NCBI RefSeq assembly: GCF_009663685.2
Contig: NZ_RCOG02000027.1
Coordinates: forward strand, 266,240 to 330,239
From: Cupriavidus sp. U2
Lineage (GTDB): Bacteria; Pseudomonadota; Gammaproteobacteria; Burkholderiales; Burkholderiaceae
DNA: 64,000 nt
Direction of reading: 5' to 3'
The notes below the pieces were generated by a model. It made no database searches. It was not told the origin of the DNA and saw only the letters and a list, made by a program, of their open reading frames with translations. Every line of letters starts with the position of its first letter. Position 1 is the first letter of the stretch. Positions 1 to 7,987 of this stretch are shown piece after piece. Made by a program: the position numbers and the translations under genes.

Positions 1-119
1 TCCAGGCCGTTGGCGGCTTCGGCAACGATGTCCAGCTCCGGCCAGAGCCGGGCCAGCTTGCCCCGCAGATGCGCGCGCAGGTGTTCCTCGTCATCGGCGA
101 TCAACGCGGTGGGCTTCAT
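1..119 (-). CDS. Response regulator of a LytS-type two-component system (partial)
   Basis: Reading leftwards from the ATG at 119, the protein begins MKPTALIADDEEHLR. This is the first beta strand and acidic pocket (D9, D10) of a CheY-like receiver domain. Only about 39 residues fall inside the window, so the phospho-acceptor Asp and the output domain are not seen. Its start overlaps the stop of the kinase gene (ATGA at 116-119), implying translational coupling and a shared operon. The kinase belongs to the His_kinase/LytS family, whose partners usually carry a LytTR DNA-binding domain (AlgR/LytR type). That output domain is inferred, not seen. Confidence 0.85.
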   Translation of the reverse strand, partial: MKPTALIADDEEHLRAHLRGKLARLWPELDIVAEAANGL

Positions 120-1093
120 GCGGGGTCTCCGTTCTGGCGCGCGCGTGGCAGCGGGATGTCGATCAGCACGGCGGTGCCGGGCGCGCGGTCCTCGATGCGG
201 ACGTGGGCATCGCCGTCATAGAGCACGGTCAGCCGCTCGCGCAGGTTGGACAAGCCCACCCCGGCATTGCCGCCCGGCCTGAAGCCCATGCCGTCGTCCT
301 CGATCGTGGCCAGCATGCGCGCCCCGCGCCGTTCCAGCCGCACGAGCAGGCGGCCGCCTTCCACCTTGGGCTCCAGCCCGTGCTTGACGGCGTTTTCCAC
401 CACGGGCTGCAACAGCATCGGCGCCAGCGGCACGGTGTCCAGCGATCCATCGACGTCCACCATGTACTGCAGCCGCTCGCCCATGCGAATCTTGATCAGC
501 GCCAGGTAGTCGCGCAGCAGCGTGGCTTCCTGCGCCACGGTGCCCTGCGTGGCCCGGCTGGCCGCCAGCGATGCCCGCAGGTACGCGATGAAGTGTTCGA
601 GCATCAGCGTGGCCTTCTGCGGCGCGGGCTCGATCAGGCTCACCACGTTGGCCAGCGTGTTGAACAGGAAATGCGGCTCGATCTGGGCCTGCAGCAGCCG
701 CATCTGCGCTTCCACGAGCTGTTTCTCGGTGGACAGCGTGCGCACCTGGTCGCGCGCCATGAATTCGGCAATTTTGCGTTCTTCCCAGCCCCGGCCCAGC
801 AGGCCGACCCGGCTCCAGGTCATGATGCCGTGCACGGCCAGGCCGATGCCCCAGCCCATCAGCGGCGCACGCACCCACGGCCGCTCGGGCGACGTCACCA
901 GGTTGACGACGATCAGCAGCGCGTTGACCCCCACATAGACCAGCGCATGCATGTAGAAGAAGCGCAGCGCCCGCACGCGGCGGCGCGCGTCCTGATAGGC
1001 GCGCTGGTCGGCGGCGGTACGCCAGAGTTCTGGATCGACGGAACGCAAGGTGGAATCCCGGGGGCGGGGGTGGAGTTGCCGCGAGATTACCAC
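116..1093 (-). CDS. LytS/AlgZ-family sensor histidine kinase with 2TM sensor
   Basis: 325 residues. Residues about 35-100 contain two hydrophobic segments (FFYMHALVYVGVNALL and the stretch around GWGIGLAVHGIM), typical of the small 2TM sensor domain. The His_kinase signature PHFLFN lies at about 140-145, with H141 the likely phosphorylated residue. The ATPase half has an N-box (LLQPVVENAVKHG, N233) and a G-box (DDGMGF, 265-270), so it looks catalytically complete. It reads into the response regulator with a 4-base overlap. The ligand cannot be told, because the sensor is little more than the membrane anchor. Confidence 0.9.
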   Translation of the reverse strand: MVISRQLHPRPRDSTLRSVDPELWRTAADQRAYQDARRRVRALRFFYMHALVYVGVNALLIVVNLVTSPERPWVRAPLMGWGIGLAVHGIMTWSRVGLLGRGWEERKIAEFMARDQVRTLSTEKQLVEAQMRLLQAQIEPHFLFNTLANVVSLIEPAPQKATLMLEHFIAYLRASLAASRATQGTVAQEATLLRDYLALIKIRMGERLQYMVDVDGSLDTVPLAPMLLQPVVENAVKHGLEPKVEGGRLLVRLERRGARMLATIEDDGMGFRPGGNAGVGLSNLRERLTVLYDGDAHVRIEDRAPGTAVLIDIPLPRARQNGDPA

Positions 1094-1186
1094 CGGCCCG
1101 GCACGGCGGACACGGGAAAAGTGCGGATCGACAGGAATCCGGCGCCGCCCGTCGGTATGCGGCGCCAGTGGCCGATCTACGCCGGA

Positions 1187-2374
1187 CTACCTCGGAAACG
1201 GCCGGTGCAGCGGCAGTTCCGGGTTCAGCCGTACGCCAAACCCTGGCGCATCGAGCGCGGACGCCTTCATCCGGCCATTGATGGGCACCGGCTCGTCCAG
1301 CAATTGCGGATCGAACATCGGCACGATCTGGTCGGCGCCCGGCGACATGCTCAGGAACTCGGCAAACGGGCTGTTATGGCGCGTGATGACGAAGTGGTAG
1401 CTGTAGACCGACGACCCGTGCGGCACCACGAGCTTGCCGTGGGCGTCGGCCAGGGCCGAGATGCGGATCAGTTCGGTGATGCCGCCGCACCACCCCACGT
1501 CGGGCTGGATGATGTCGCAGCAGCCCATCTCCAGCAGCATCCTGAAGCCCCAGCGCGTGGCCTCGTGCTCGCCGGTGGTCACCAGCATGCCGCGCGGCAC
1601 GTTGCGGCGCAGTTCGGCATAGCCCCAGTAGTCGTCGGGCGGCAGCGCCTCCTCGATCCATTTCAGGCCGAAGTCGTGGTACGCCGCCTGCGCCAGGCGC
1701 GTGGCGTATTCCACGTCCAGACTCATCCAGCAGTCGTACATGAGCCAGAAGTCCGGGCCGCAGGCCTCGCGCATCTGCCCCAGCAGTTCCAGGTTCCTGC
1801 GCAGCCCCGCCTCGCCCTCCGCCGGGCCGTGGTGCAGCGGCAGCTTGCCGCCGATAAAGCCGTGCTTCCGGGCGAAGTCGGGCCGCGCCCCGGTCATGTA
1901 GAACTGCAGTTCGTCGCGCACCGGACCGCCCAGCAGCGCATGCACCGGTTCCTTTCTCACCTTGGCCAGCAGGTCCCAAAGCGCCAGGTCCACCCCCGAT
2001 ATCGTGTTCAGCACGATGCCCTTGCGGCCGTAATACAGCGTGGCGTTGAACATCTGGTCCCAGATCTTCTCGATATCGGTGACCTTCTGGCCCTCGATAA
2101 ACCGCGCCAGGTGCTTCTCGACGATCCAGCAGCCCAGTTCGCCGCCCGTGGTGACGGCAAACCCGACCGTGCCGTCGCTGGCCTCGATTTCCACCACCAG
2201 CGTGCCCAGCACGTTGATACCGAAGCTCTGCCGGCTGCGGCGGTATTCGGGGTACTTCGCCATCGGCGTGGCGATGTGGTCATCGATCCAGTGGCCGGCG
2301 CCCTGGTCGTGATAGTCGGCGCCGGCGCCGCGCAGCGTGAAGGCACGGACGTGCCGGATGGTGGGCATGCTCAT
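1187..2374 (-). CDS. rhmD: L-rhamnonate dehydratase (enolase superfamily)
   Basis: 395 residues, full family length. The N-terminus contains DYHDQGAGHWIDDHIATPM and, further on, SRQSFGINVLGTLVVE, near-identical to the E. coli rhamnonate dehydratase as I recall it. Metal ligands D214 (YDCW), E241 (WIEE) and E269 (GEH) and the general acid-base H319 (VPHGSS) are all present. It dehydrates L-rhamnonate (possibly also L-lyxonate or L-mannonate) to 2-keto-3-deoxy-L-rhamnonate. It is the last gene of the operon starting at 4459, after FAH hydrolase, SDR and a remnant transporter. No rhamnose dehydrogenase or lactonase lies in the window, so the aldonate may be imported or made elsewhere. Confidence 0.93.
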   Translation of the reverse strand: MSMPTIRHVRAFTLRGAGADYHDQGAGHWIDDHIATPMAKYPEYRRSRQSFGINVLGTLVVEIEASDGTVGFAVTTGGELGCWIVEKHLARFIEGQKVTDIEKIWDQMFNATLYYGRKGIVLNTISGVDLALWDLLAKVRKEPVHALLGGPVRDELQFYMTGARPDFARKHGFIGGKLPLHHGPAEGEAGLRRNLELLGQMREACGPDFWLMYDCWMSLDVEYATRLAQAAYHDFGLKWIEEALPPDDYWGYAELRRNVPRGMLVTTGEHEATRWGFRMLLEMGCCDIIQPDVGWCGGITELIRISALADAHGKLVVPHGSSVYSYHFVITRHNSPFAEFLSMSPGADQIVPMFDPQLLDEPVPINGRMKASALDAPGFGVRLNPELPLHRPFPR

Positions 2375-2398
2375 GTTGCGGTGCTCCAGGAATCGGAA

Positions 2399-2731
2399 TC
2401 AGGAAAATTGGCGATGGGTGGCCGCGTCGGCGTGCGCCTGCACCGGGCGCGCGCCGCGCAGCCCCAGAAACAGCAGCCCGCCCACCACGGTAATCGCGGC
2501 CAGCAGGTTCATGCCCGCCGTGTGCGACGCAAACGCCTGCTCGGCCCACGTCTTGATGTTCGGCGCGACAAACCCGCCCAGCGCGCCCAGCGAGTTGATC
2601 AGCGCAATGCCGCCGGCCGCCGCCGCGCCGCCAAGGTAGCTGGTGGGAAAGGTCCAGAACAGCGGCTGCACGGCGATAAAGCCGGCCGCCGCGAAGCACA
2701 GCGCCACGAGCGCCAGCATGTGGGATTGCAT
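2399..2731 (-). pseudogene. Remnant MFS transporter: only the last three membrane helices
   Basis: The 110-residue product matches only the C-terminal quarter of an anion:cation-symporter-type MFS carrier. The helix pair around FAAAGFIAVQPLFWTFPTSYL, the helix AAAAGGIALINSLGALGGF and a final helix LLAAITVVGGLLFLGL are present; the first nine or so helices are missing. The ATG at 2731 has a good ribosome site (AGGAGACA), as if the native start region had been fused in frame to the tail by an internal deletion. The frame stays open upstream to 2788. It sits between the SDR and rhmD genes, where the aldonate importer of this operon would be expected. A working transporter of this size is unlikely. 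Confidence 0.75.
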
Positions 2732-2846
2732 GACGAGTGTCTCCTCTGCGCAGGACCGGCCGTCGGCGAGACGCCGGGGCGTGCGCATGGGTTGAGGTAG
2801 CCGCCCCGGGATGCTTGCCCCGGGGTCTGTGCCGCGGGAACTTCGC

Positions 2847-3599
2847 TCAGTAGGTGGCGCGTCCGCCCGACAGGTCGAACACCGCGCCCGTGCTGAAGGC
2901 GCAGTCCTCGGTCGTCAGCCAGGCGATCATCGACGCGGCCTCTTCCACTTCCAGGAAGCGGCCCATCGGGATCTTCGACAGCATGAACGCGATGTGCTGC
3001 TCGGTCATCGAGTCGAAGATCGGCGTGCGCGCCGCTGCCGGCGTCACGGCATTCACCAGCACGCCGCTCTGCGCCAGTTCCTTGCCCAGCGACTTGGTCA
3101 GGCCGATCACGCCCGCTTTCGACGCGCTGTAGTGGGATGCGTTCGGGTTGCCCTCCTTGCCGGCCACCGACGCGATATTGACGATGCGCCCGAACTTGCG
3201 GGCCATCATGTGCGGCACCACCGACCGGCAGGTCAGGTAGCTGCCGATCAGGTTCACCTCGATCACGCGCCGCCAGACGGCGGGGTCCAGTTCCCACGTG
3301 GGGGCATTGCCGCCCGTGATGCCGGCGCTGTTGACCAGCGCGTCGATGTGCCCCAGCTTCTGGATCGTGGCTTGCGTGGCGTGGTCGACGGCATGCTCGT
3401 CGGTCAGTTCCACGACCTCGCCGGTGACCTGGCCCAGCTTCGACAGCGCGTCGCCAGCCTTGACCAGCTGCGCCTCGTTGACGTCCCACAGCGACACCAC
3501 GGCGCCCGAACGCAGCATCCGTTCGGCCACGGCGTAGCCAATGCCCTGCGCACCGCCGGTAATCACGGCCACGCGGCCCTTCAGGTCGAGCTGGTTCAT
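2847..3599 (-). CDS. SDR dehydrogenase, probable 2-keto-3-deoxy-L-rhamnonate 4-dehydrogenase
   Basis: 250 residues, classical SDR. The NAD-binding motif TGGAQGIG is at 14-21, NSAG follows, and the catalytic Ser (NIASVAG) and YSASK motif are intact. The start at 3599 overlaps the FAH stop (ATGA), so the two are translationally coupled. In the non-phosphorylated L-rhamnose pathway of Sphingomonas and in the related L-fucose pathway, an SDR oxidises the 3-deoxy-2-keto acid at C4, and an FAH-family enzyme then cleaves the diketone. The operon order here reproduces that pair, followed by rhamnonate dehydratase. Substrate specificity between rhamnonate and fuconate is inferred from rhmD. Confidence 0.82.
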   Translation of the reverse strand: MNQLDLKGRVAVITGGAQGIGYAVAERMLRSGAVVSLWDVNEAQLVKAGDALSKLGQVTGEVVELTDEHAVDHATQATIQKLGHIDALVNSAGITGGNAPTWELDPAVWRRVIEVNLIGSYLTCRSVVPHMMARKFGRIVNIASVAGKEGNPNASHYSASKAGVIGLTKSLGKELAQSGVLVNAVTPAAARTPIFDSMTEQHIAFMLSKIPMGRFLEVEEAASMIAWLTTEDCAFSTGAVFDLSGGRATY

Positions 3600-4459
3600 T
3601 GCTGGTCTCCCACGTTGGCCGCCACGGTGCGCTGCTGCTGTTCGCCCAGCCCGGTGATGCCCAGGCGCATGGTCTGCCCCACCGTCAGGTACACCGGCTG
3701 CGGCTTCTGCCCCAGGCCCACGCCGGGCGGCGTGCCGGTGGAAATCACGTCGCCGGGCTGCAGGCTCATGAACTGGCTGATATAGGACACGACGGTCGGC
3801 ACGTCGAAGATCATCGTGCGGGTGTTGCCGTGCTGGTACCGCTTGCCGTCCACCTCCAGCCACATCTCCAGGGCCTGGGCATCGGGCACTTCGTCGCGCG
3901 TGACCAGCCATGGGCCCATCGGGCCAAACGTGTCGCAGCCCTTGCCCTTGTCCCACTGCCCGCCGCGTTCCAGCTGGTAGGCACGCTCGGAGATGTCGTT
4001 GACGATGCAGTAGCCGGCCACATGGTCCAGCGCATCGGCCTTGGACACATAGCGCGCTGTCTTGCCGATCACCACGCCCAGTTCGACTTCCCAGTCCACC
4101 TTTTCGGCGCGCGGCGGAATCTCCACGTCGTCGTTCGGCCCGACGATCGCGCTGGTGGCCTTCATGAACAGCACCGGCTCGGTGGGAATCGGCATGCCCG
4201 ATTCGGCCGCTTGGTCCGAATAGTTCAGGCCCACGCAGATCATCTTGCCCACGTTGCCCACGCACGGGCCGATGCGCGGCGCACCTTGCACCAGCGGCAG
4301 CGATGCCGGGTCGAGGGCGGCCAGGCGGGCCAGCGTATCGGGGGAAAGCGTGGCGCCGGTGATGTCCGGCACATGGGCAGAGAGGTCGCGCAGGCGTCCC
4401 TGGGCATCGATCAGGCCGGGTCGTTCCTGGCCGGCCGCGCCGTGGCGAATCAGCTTCAT
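3596..4459 (-). CDS. FAH-family hydrolase, probable 2,4-diketo-3-deoxy-L-rhamnonate hydrolase
   Basis: 287 residues from the ATG at 4459, chosen over an upstream start at 4504 because AGGAGACA lies just before it and the family begins MKLIRHG. The FAH core follows: GLNYSDQAAESG, the metal-binding VELGVVIG and VNDISERAYQ, and STGTPPGVG. Enzymes of this class hydrolyse 2,4-diketo-3-deoxy acids to pyruvate and lactate. This is the first gene of the leftward operon (hydrolase, dehydrogenase, transporter remnant, dehydratase) and lies 125 bp from a divergent LysR gene. Together they would convert L-rhamnonate to pyruvate plus L-lactate with one NAD(P)H and no phosphorylation. Confidence 0.85.
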   Translation of the reverse strand: MKLIRHGAAGQERPGLIDAQGRLRDLSAHVPDITGATLSPDTLARLAALDPASLPLVQGAPRIGPCVGNVGKMICVGLNYSDQAAESGMPIPTEPVLFMKATSAIVGPNDDVEIPPRAEKVDWEVELGVVIGKTARYVSKADALDHVAGYCIVNDISERAYQLERGGQWDKGKGCDTFGPMGPWLVTRDEVPDAQALEMWLEVDGKRYQHGNTRTMIFDVPTVVSYISQFMSLQPGDVISTGTPPGVGLGQKPQPVYLTVGQTMRLGITGLGEQQQRTVAANVGDQQ

Positions 4460-4552
4460 CTTGTCTCCTGTCTTTTTGGTGATGGTGAGAAGCGTCCGTT
4501 GCACTGTAAGCCGCCAGCCTATATCGTTCCAATCAATTTATAAGAGCAGGCA

Positions 4553-4567
4553 ATTCCATTCTGGAAT
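4553..4567. promoter_or_regulatory. Perfect palindrome, likely LysR operator of the rhamnonate operon
   Basis: ATTCCA-TTC-TGGAAT is an exact 6-bp inverted repeat that also fits the T-N11-A LysR box. It lies 17 bp before the LysR start codon and 85 bp before the divergent FAH start. A half-site-like GTTCCAAT occurs at 4526-4533, about 27 bp away. The placement suggests autoregulation plus control of the divergent operon. Confidence 0.6.
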
Positions 4568-4584
4568 AGCCAAGGAGACACCGC

Positions 4585-5553
4585 ATGTCACTGACACGCC
4601 GCCTGGTGAACCGGCTGAAACTCAAGCATTGGGCGCTGCTGAGTGCCCTGGCCGACACCCCCACGCTGAACCAGGCCGCCGCGCTGATCCACGTCACGCA
4701 GCCGTCGGCCACGAAGATGCTGGCCGATATCGAACAGGCGTTTGGCTTTGCGATCTTCGAGCGCCACGCGCGCGGCATGCGGCCGACGCCGCTGGGCATC
4801 GAAGTGGTCACCTATGCCCGCCACACGCAGGCCAGCCTGGACCGCTTTCTGGAGGATATGGAAGCGCGCCGCCGGGGCGGCCACGGGCATCTGGTGTTCG
4901 GGGCGATCATGGGCGCCGCGCCTGACCTGGTGGCGGCCGCCGTGGCCGACATCAAGCGCGAGCGGCCGCGCCTGGGCGTGCGCATCCTGGGCGAAACCAG
5001 CGACCAGATCGGCGTGCTGCTGGAGCGGCACGAGATCGAACTGGCCGTCGGGCGCTTTGCCGGCCCACTCGACCACAACAGGTTCGACTTCTGCGCGCTG
5101 TCCGACGAACCGCTGCGGATCGTGGTGCGCAGCGGGCACCCGCTGGTGCAGGCGTTCCGGCAACACGATCACGAGGGCCCGGGCTGGGACGAACTCGTGC
5201 GCTGGCCCTGGGTGCTGCAGACGCTGACCAGCCCGGCGCGGCTGATGCTGGAAAACCAGTTCGCGCAGGCCCAGGTGTCCACGCCGCAGGACGTGATCGA
5301 GTGTTCGTCGATCTTCGCCACGCTGCAGCTACTGCAATCGGGCGATGCCATCGCGATGCTCCCCGAATCGGTGGTACGCGATCACGTCCGGGCATCGCTG
5401 CTGGCCACGCTGCCCGTGGAGGTGGGGCAGGACATGAAGGCGTTCGGCATCCTGACCCGCAAGAACGAGGCGCTGTCGGACGTGGCCACGGCGTTCGTCG
5501 GCTACCTGCAGGCGCGCGCGCAGGCGAAGGCCGCGGCGGCTTCGGCAGCTTAA
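4585..5553 (+). CDS. LysR-family regulator of the rhamnonate operon
   Basis: 322 residues. The N-terminal winged helix includes LADTPTLNQAAALIHVTQPS and TKMLADIEQAFG, followed by a periplasmic-binding-like effector domain (about 95-300). The start has a good site (AAGGAGAC). The gene is divergent from the FAH-SDR-rhmD operon with a palindromic LysR-type box between them, so it most likely senses an aldonate or keto-acid intermediate. The stop overlaps the stop of the convergent oxidoreductase gene by three bases (5550-5553). The tail is Ala-rich (AKAAAASAA). The effector is not known. Confidence 0.88.
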   Translation: MSLTRRLVNRLKLKHWALLSALADTPTLNQAAALIHVTQPSATKMLADIEQAFGFAIFERHARGMRPTPLGIEVVTYARHTQASLDRFLEDMEARRRGGHGHLVFGAIMGAAPDLVAAAVADIKRERPRLGVRILGETSDQIGVLLERHEIELAVGRFAGPLDHNRFDFCALSDEPLRIVVRSGHPLVQAFRQHDHEGPGWDELVRWPWVLQTLTSPARLMLENQFAQAQVSTPQDVIECSSIFATLQLLQSGDAIAMLPESVVRDHVRASLLATLPVEVGQDMKAFGILTRKNEALSDVATAFVGYLQARAQAKAAAASAA

Positions 5554-6815
5554 CGGCCGAAGCGGCGCGGATCGTACGGCGTGGGGTCCACGTACGGCGT
5601 TTCGCGGTCGAACAGTTCGGCCAGCAGGCGCGCCGTGGCCGGCCCCAGCGTCAGGCCCTGGTGGCCATGGCCGAAGTGAAACCACAGGTTGGCATGACGC
5701 GGCGCGCGCCCCACCACCGGGCGCATGTCGGCGATGCACGGTCGCGCGCCCATCCACGGCTGTGCTTCCACGGGCTGGCCCAGCCGCACCAGATCGCCGG
5801 CCAGCATTTCCGCCCGCACCGACTGCACCGGCGTGGGCGGCGATTCATGATGCGCGAACTCGGCGCCCGTGGTCAGCCGCAGGCCCTGGCGCATCGGCGC
5901 CAGCAGGATGCCGTTCTCGGCGTCGAGCAGCGGCCTGTCCGGCATGGCGTCCACGTGGTAGTGGCGGTGGTAGCCGCGCTTGACGAACAGCGGCAGCCGG
6001 TAGTCGAGCCGGCGCGTCAGCCCCGCCGCCCATGGCCCCAGCGCGATCACGGCGTGTTCGGCCTGCACCGCGCCATCGCGCGTGTGCACCATCCAGCCGC
6101 TGCCCGACTGGCGCAGCGTATCGGCGTCGCCCTGCAGCAGCACGCCACCCTCGCGCTCGAACAGCGCCGCGTAGCGCGCCACCAGTTCACCGGGATCGCT
6201 GACCGTCCACGGGTCCTGCCAGTGCACCGCGCCGGCCATCGGCCGCTGCAGCACCGGCTCGGCGGCAGCCAGTGCCGCGCTGTCCAGAACCGCGTGGCGC
6301 AGATCGTGCGCGGCCGCGACCGTGCTGGCCGCCTGGGCCGCCGCGTCGAACGCGGCCGGCGTCCGGTATGCCTCCAGCCAGCCCGATTTGCGGACCAGAT
6401 CCTGGGCACCGGCGCGTTCGATCAGCGGCGCATGTTCGTCGATGCAGTGGCGGATCAGCGCCGCGTAGGCACTGACCGTGGCCATATAGCGTTCCGGCGC
6501 CGACGCGTGCCAGTAGCGCGCCAGCGACGGCACCAGCGACGGCAGCGCCCGCAGGTGGTAATGCACGTCGTTGCCACGCCGTGCCGCCACCCGCAGGATC
6601 GCCTGCCAGGCGCGCGGGAACGCGTACGGCTGCACTGCCTCGCGCTGGATGATGCCGGCATTGCCGTACGAGGTCTCGCGGCCCGGCGCCTTGCGGTCGA
6701 TCAGGCACACGGCATGGCCGCGCTGTTGCAGCGCCAGCGCCGTGGCAACGCCAACGATGCCGGCACCCAGCACAACGACTTCGGTCTGGCGGGACGTTCT
6801 GGAAGTTTCTGTCAT
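5550..6815 (-). CDS. FAD-dependent D-amino acid dehydrogenase-like oxidoreductase (DadA/DAO family)
   Basis: 421 residues. The N-terminal dinucleotide fold has VVVLGAGIVGVATALALQ at about 13-30, then the DadA-like SYGNAG segment. The C-terminal FAD loop reads FHFGHGHQGLTLGPATARLL, as in D-amino acid dehydrogenases. It should oxidise a D-amino acid or a secondary amine, passing electrons to quinone. It follows the LysR gene with a 4-base overlap (6812-6815), so regulator and enzyme are co-transcribed leftwards. That LysR also faces the Bug/UxaA operon, so the substrate may connect with that pathway, although a D-amino acid does not fit a sugar-acid route obviously. DadA itself cannot be claimed. 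Confidence 0.85.
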   Translation of the reverse strand: MTETSRTSRQTEVVVLGAGIVGVATALALQQRGHAVCLIDRKAPGRETSYGNAGIIQREAVQPYAFPRAWQAILRVAARRGNDVHYHLRALPSLVPSLARYWHASAPERYMATVSAYAALIRHCIDEHAPLIERAGAQDLVRKSGWLEAYRTPAAFDAAAQAASTVAAAHDLRHAVLDSAALAAAEPVLQRPMAGAVHWQDPWTVSDPGELVARYAALFEREGGVLLQGDADTLRQSGSGWMVHTRDGAVQAEHAVIALGPWAAGLTRRLDYRLPLFVKRGYHRHYHVDAMPDRPLLDAENGILLAPMRQGLRLTTGAEFAHHESPPTPVQSVRAEMLAGDLVRLGQPVEAQPWMGARPCIADMRPVVGRAPRHANLWFHFGHGHQGLTLGPATARLLAELFDRETPYVDPTPYDPRRFGR

Positions 6816-7843
6816 GAGCTCTTGCTTGCGGGTTTAGCGGTCTTGCGCGTCCGGGCGCCCTTTCCGGAACTCCCGGAGCTGCCGGGGCTGCCGGGGCTGC
6901 TGTTTGCCATGTCGATGTCCCGCGCCGTCTCGCGCAGGCAATCGGCCAGTTCTGCCACGCTGGGCGGAAGCCGGCGGTCGCGCAGCGTGATGAGGCCTAC
7001 GGGCGGCAGTTCCACTTCCACGGGCATCGCCAGCACGTGGAAGCGCCCTTCCGCCTGCAATTGTCGGCCCACGGAGCCTGCCACGAAGCCCACCGCCTGC
7101 CGCTGCGCCACGAAGGTGGTGACCGCCAGGTACGACGACGACTCGATCACGTCGGCCGGCGGCTGCTGCCCGTGGCGGAAGAACGCCTGCTCGATCTTGA
7201 CGCGCAGTGACGCCCACGGCGGCGGCAACACCAGCGGATGCCGCGCCAGGTCGGTCCAGTCGGGGCTGGCCTGCCGCGACAGCGGATGGCTGGCGGCCAC
7301 GACGGCCACCATCGGATCCTCGTAGAGCGCGTCGGTGATCAGGTCCGGCGCGGCGTAGCTGGGTTCCAGGCGGCCAACGATCACGTCGAGTTCCGACAGC
7401 CGCAGGCGGGGCAGCAGGTGCGTGAGGTCGCCCTCCTCGACCAGCACCGTCGCACGCGGCGAGCGGTCCTTGAGGCGCGCCACGGCCCGGGCCAGCAGCA
7501 CGGGCAGCGTGGCGCCCATCGATCCCACGCGCACGCGGCCTGCCGCGCCGCTGGCCACGGCCTCGATCTCGTCGCGCGTCACGTCGTACTGGGCCAGCAC
7601 GGCACGCGCAAAGCGCACCAGCGATTCGCCAGCCGGCGTGGGCTCCGTGCCGCGCGTGGAGCGCGTGAACAGCGTCAGCCCGAGCATTTTCTCCACTTCG
7701 GCCAGCACCTTGGACACGGCCGGCTGGCTGACCGACAGGAATTCGGCGGTGCGGCCCAGATGCCGGAACTCGTCCAGCGCCACCAGCAGTTGCAGGTGGC
7801 GAAGCTTGATATTGGAGCGGAAGGCCCGGTCGATATGCGCCAT
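6812..7843 (-). CDS. LysR-family regulator with low-complexity Ser/Gly/Pro tail
   Basis: 343 residues from the ATG at 7843. The frame runs 51 codons further upstream, but that part has no LysR similarity. The winged helix includes LDEFRHLGRTAEFLSVSQPA and VSKVLAEVEKMLG, and the architecture resembles GbpR/CbL-type LysR proteins that act on sugar acids. After the effector domain comes an odd hydrophilic tail with repeated Gly-Ser-Pro (SSPGSPGSSGSSGKG) and a basic end. It overlaps the downstream oxidoreductase start by four bases and faces the Bug/UxaA operon across 144 bp containing several inverted repeats, so it probably controls both directions. Confidence 0.87.
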   Translation of the reverse strand: MAHIDRAFRSNIKLRHLQLLVALDEFRHLGRTAEFLSVSQPAVSKVLAEVEKMLGLTLFTRSTRGTEPTPAGESLVRFARAVLAQYDVTRDEIEAVASGAAGRVRVGSMGATLPVLLARAVARLKDRSPRATVLVEEGDLTHLLPRLRLSELDVIVGRLEPSYAAPDLITDALYEDPMVAVVAASHPLSRQASPDWTDLARHPLVLPPPWASLRVKIEQAFFRHGQQPPADVIESSSYLAVTTFVAQRQAVGFVAGSVGRQLQAEGRFHVLAMPVEVELPPVGLITLRDRRLPPSVAELADCLRETARDIDMANSSPGSPGSSGSSGKGARTRKTAKPASKSS

Positions 7844-7858
7844 GGCAGCGAGTCTACC

Positions 7859-7906
7859 TAACCGGAAGGTTATGAAGCAATGCCAATTTTCTATTGGATG
7901 GTTATG
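7859..7906. promoter_or_regulatory. Operator cluster between LysR and the Bug/UxaA operon
   Basis: Three structured elements lie in the divergent spacer. TAACC-N4-GGTTA is at 7859-7872 and CCAAT-N5-ATTGG at 7883-7897; the heptamer GGTTATG occurs at 7868-7874 and again at 7900-7906, 32 bp apart (about three helical turns). This is the arrangement expected for a LysR tetramer contacting recognition and activation sites. Confidence 0.5.
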
Positions 7907-7987
7907 TTCGGGGCGCCCACAATCGCTCCCAGAGCGGGTTGGCATCGACGCCGGTCCGCGACCTAAAACAAGATCGGAGACATCCCC

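Noticed and set aside
203..2800. An 865-codon open frame on the plus strand
   Set aside because: It is antisense to the kinase and rhmD, both of which carry complete active-site motifs.
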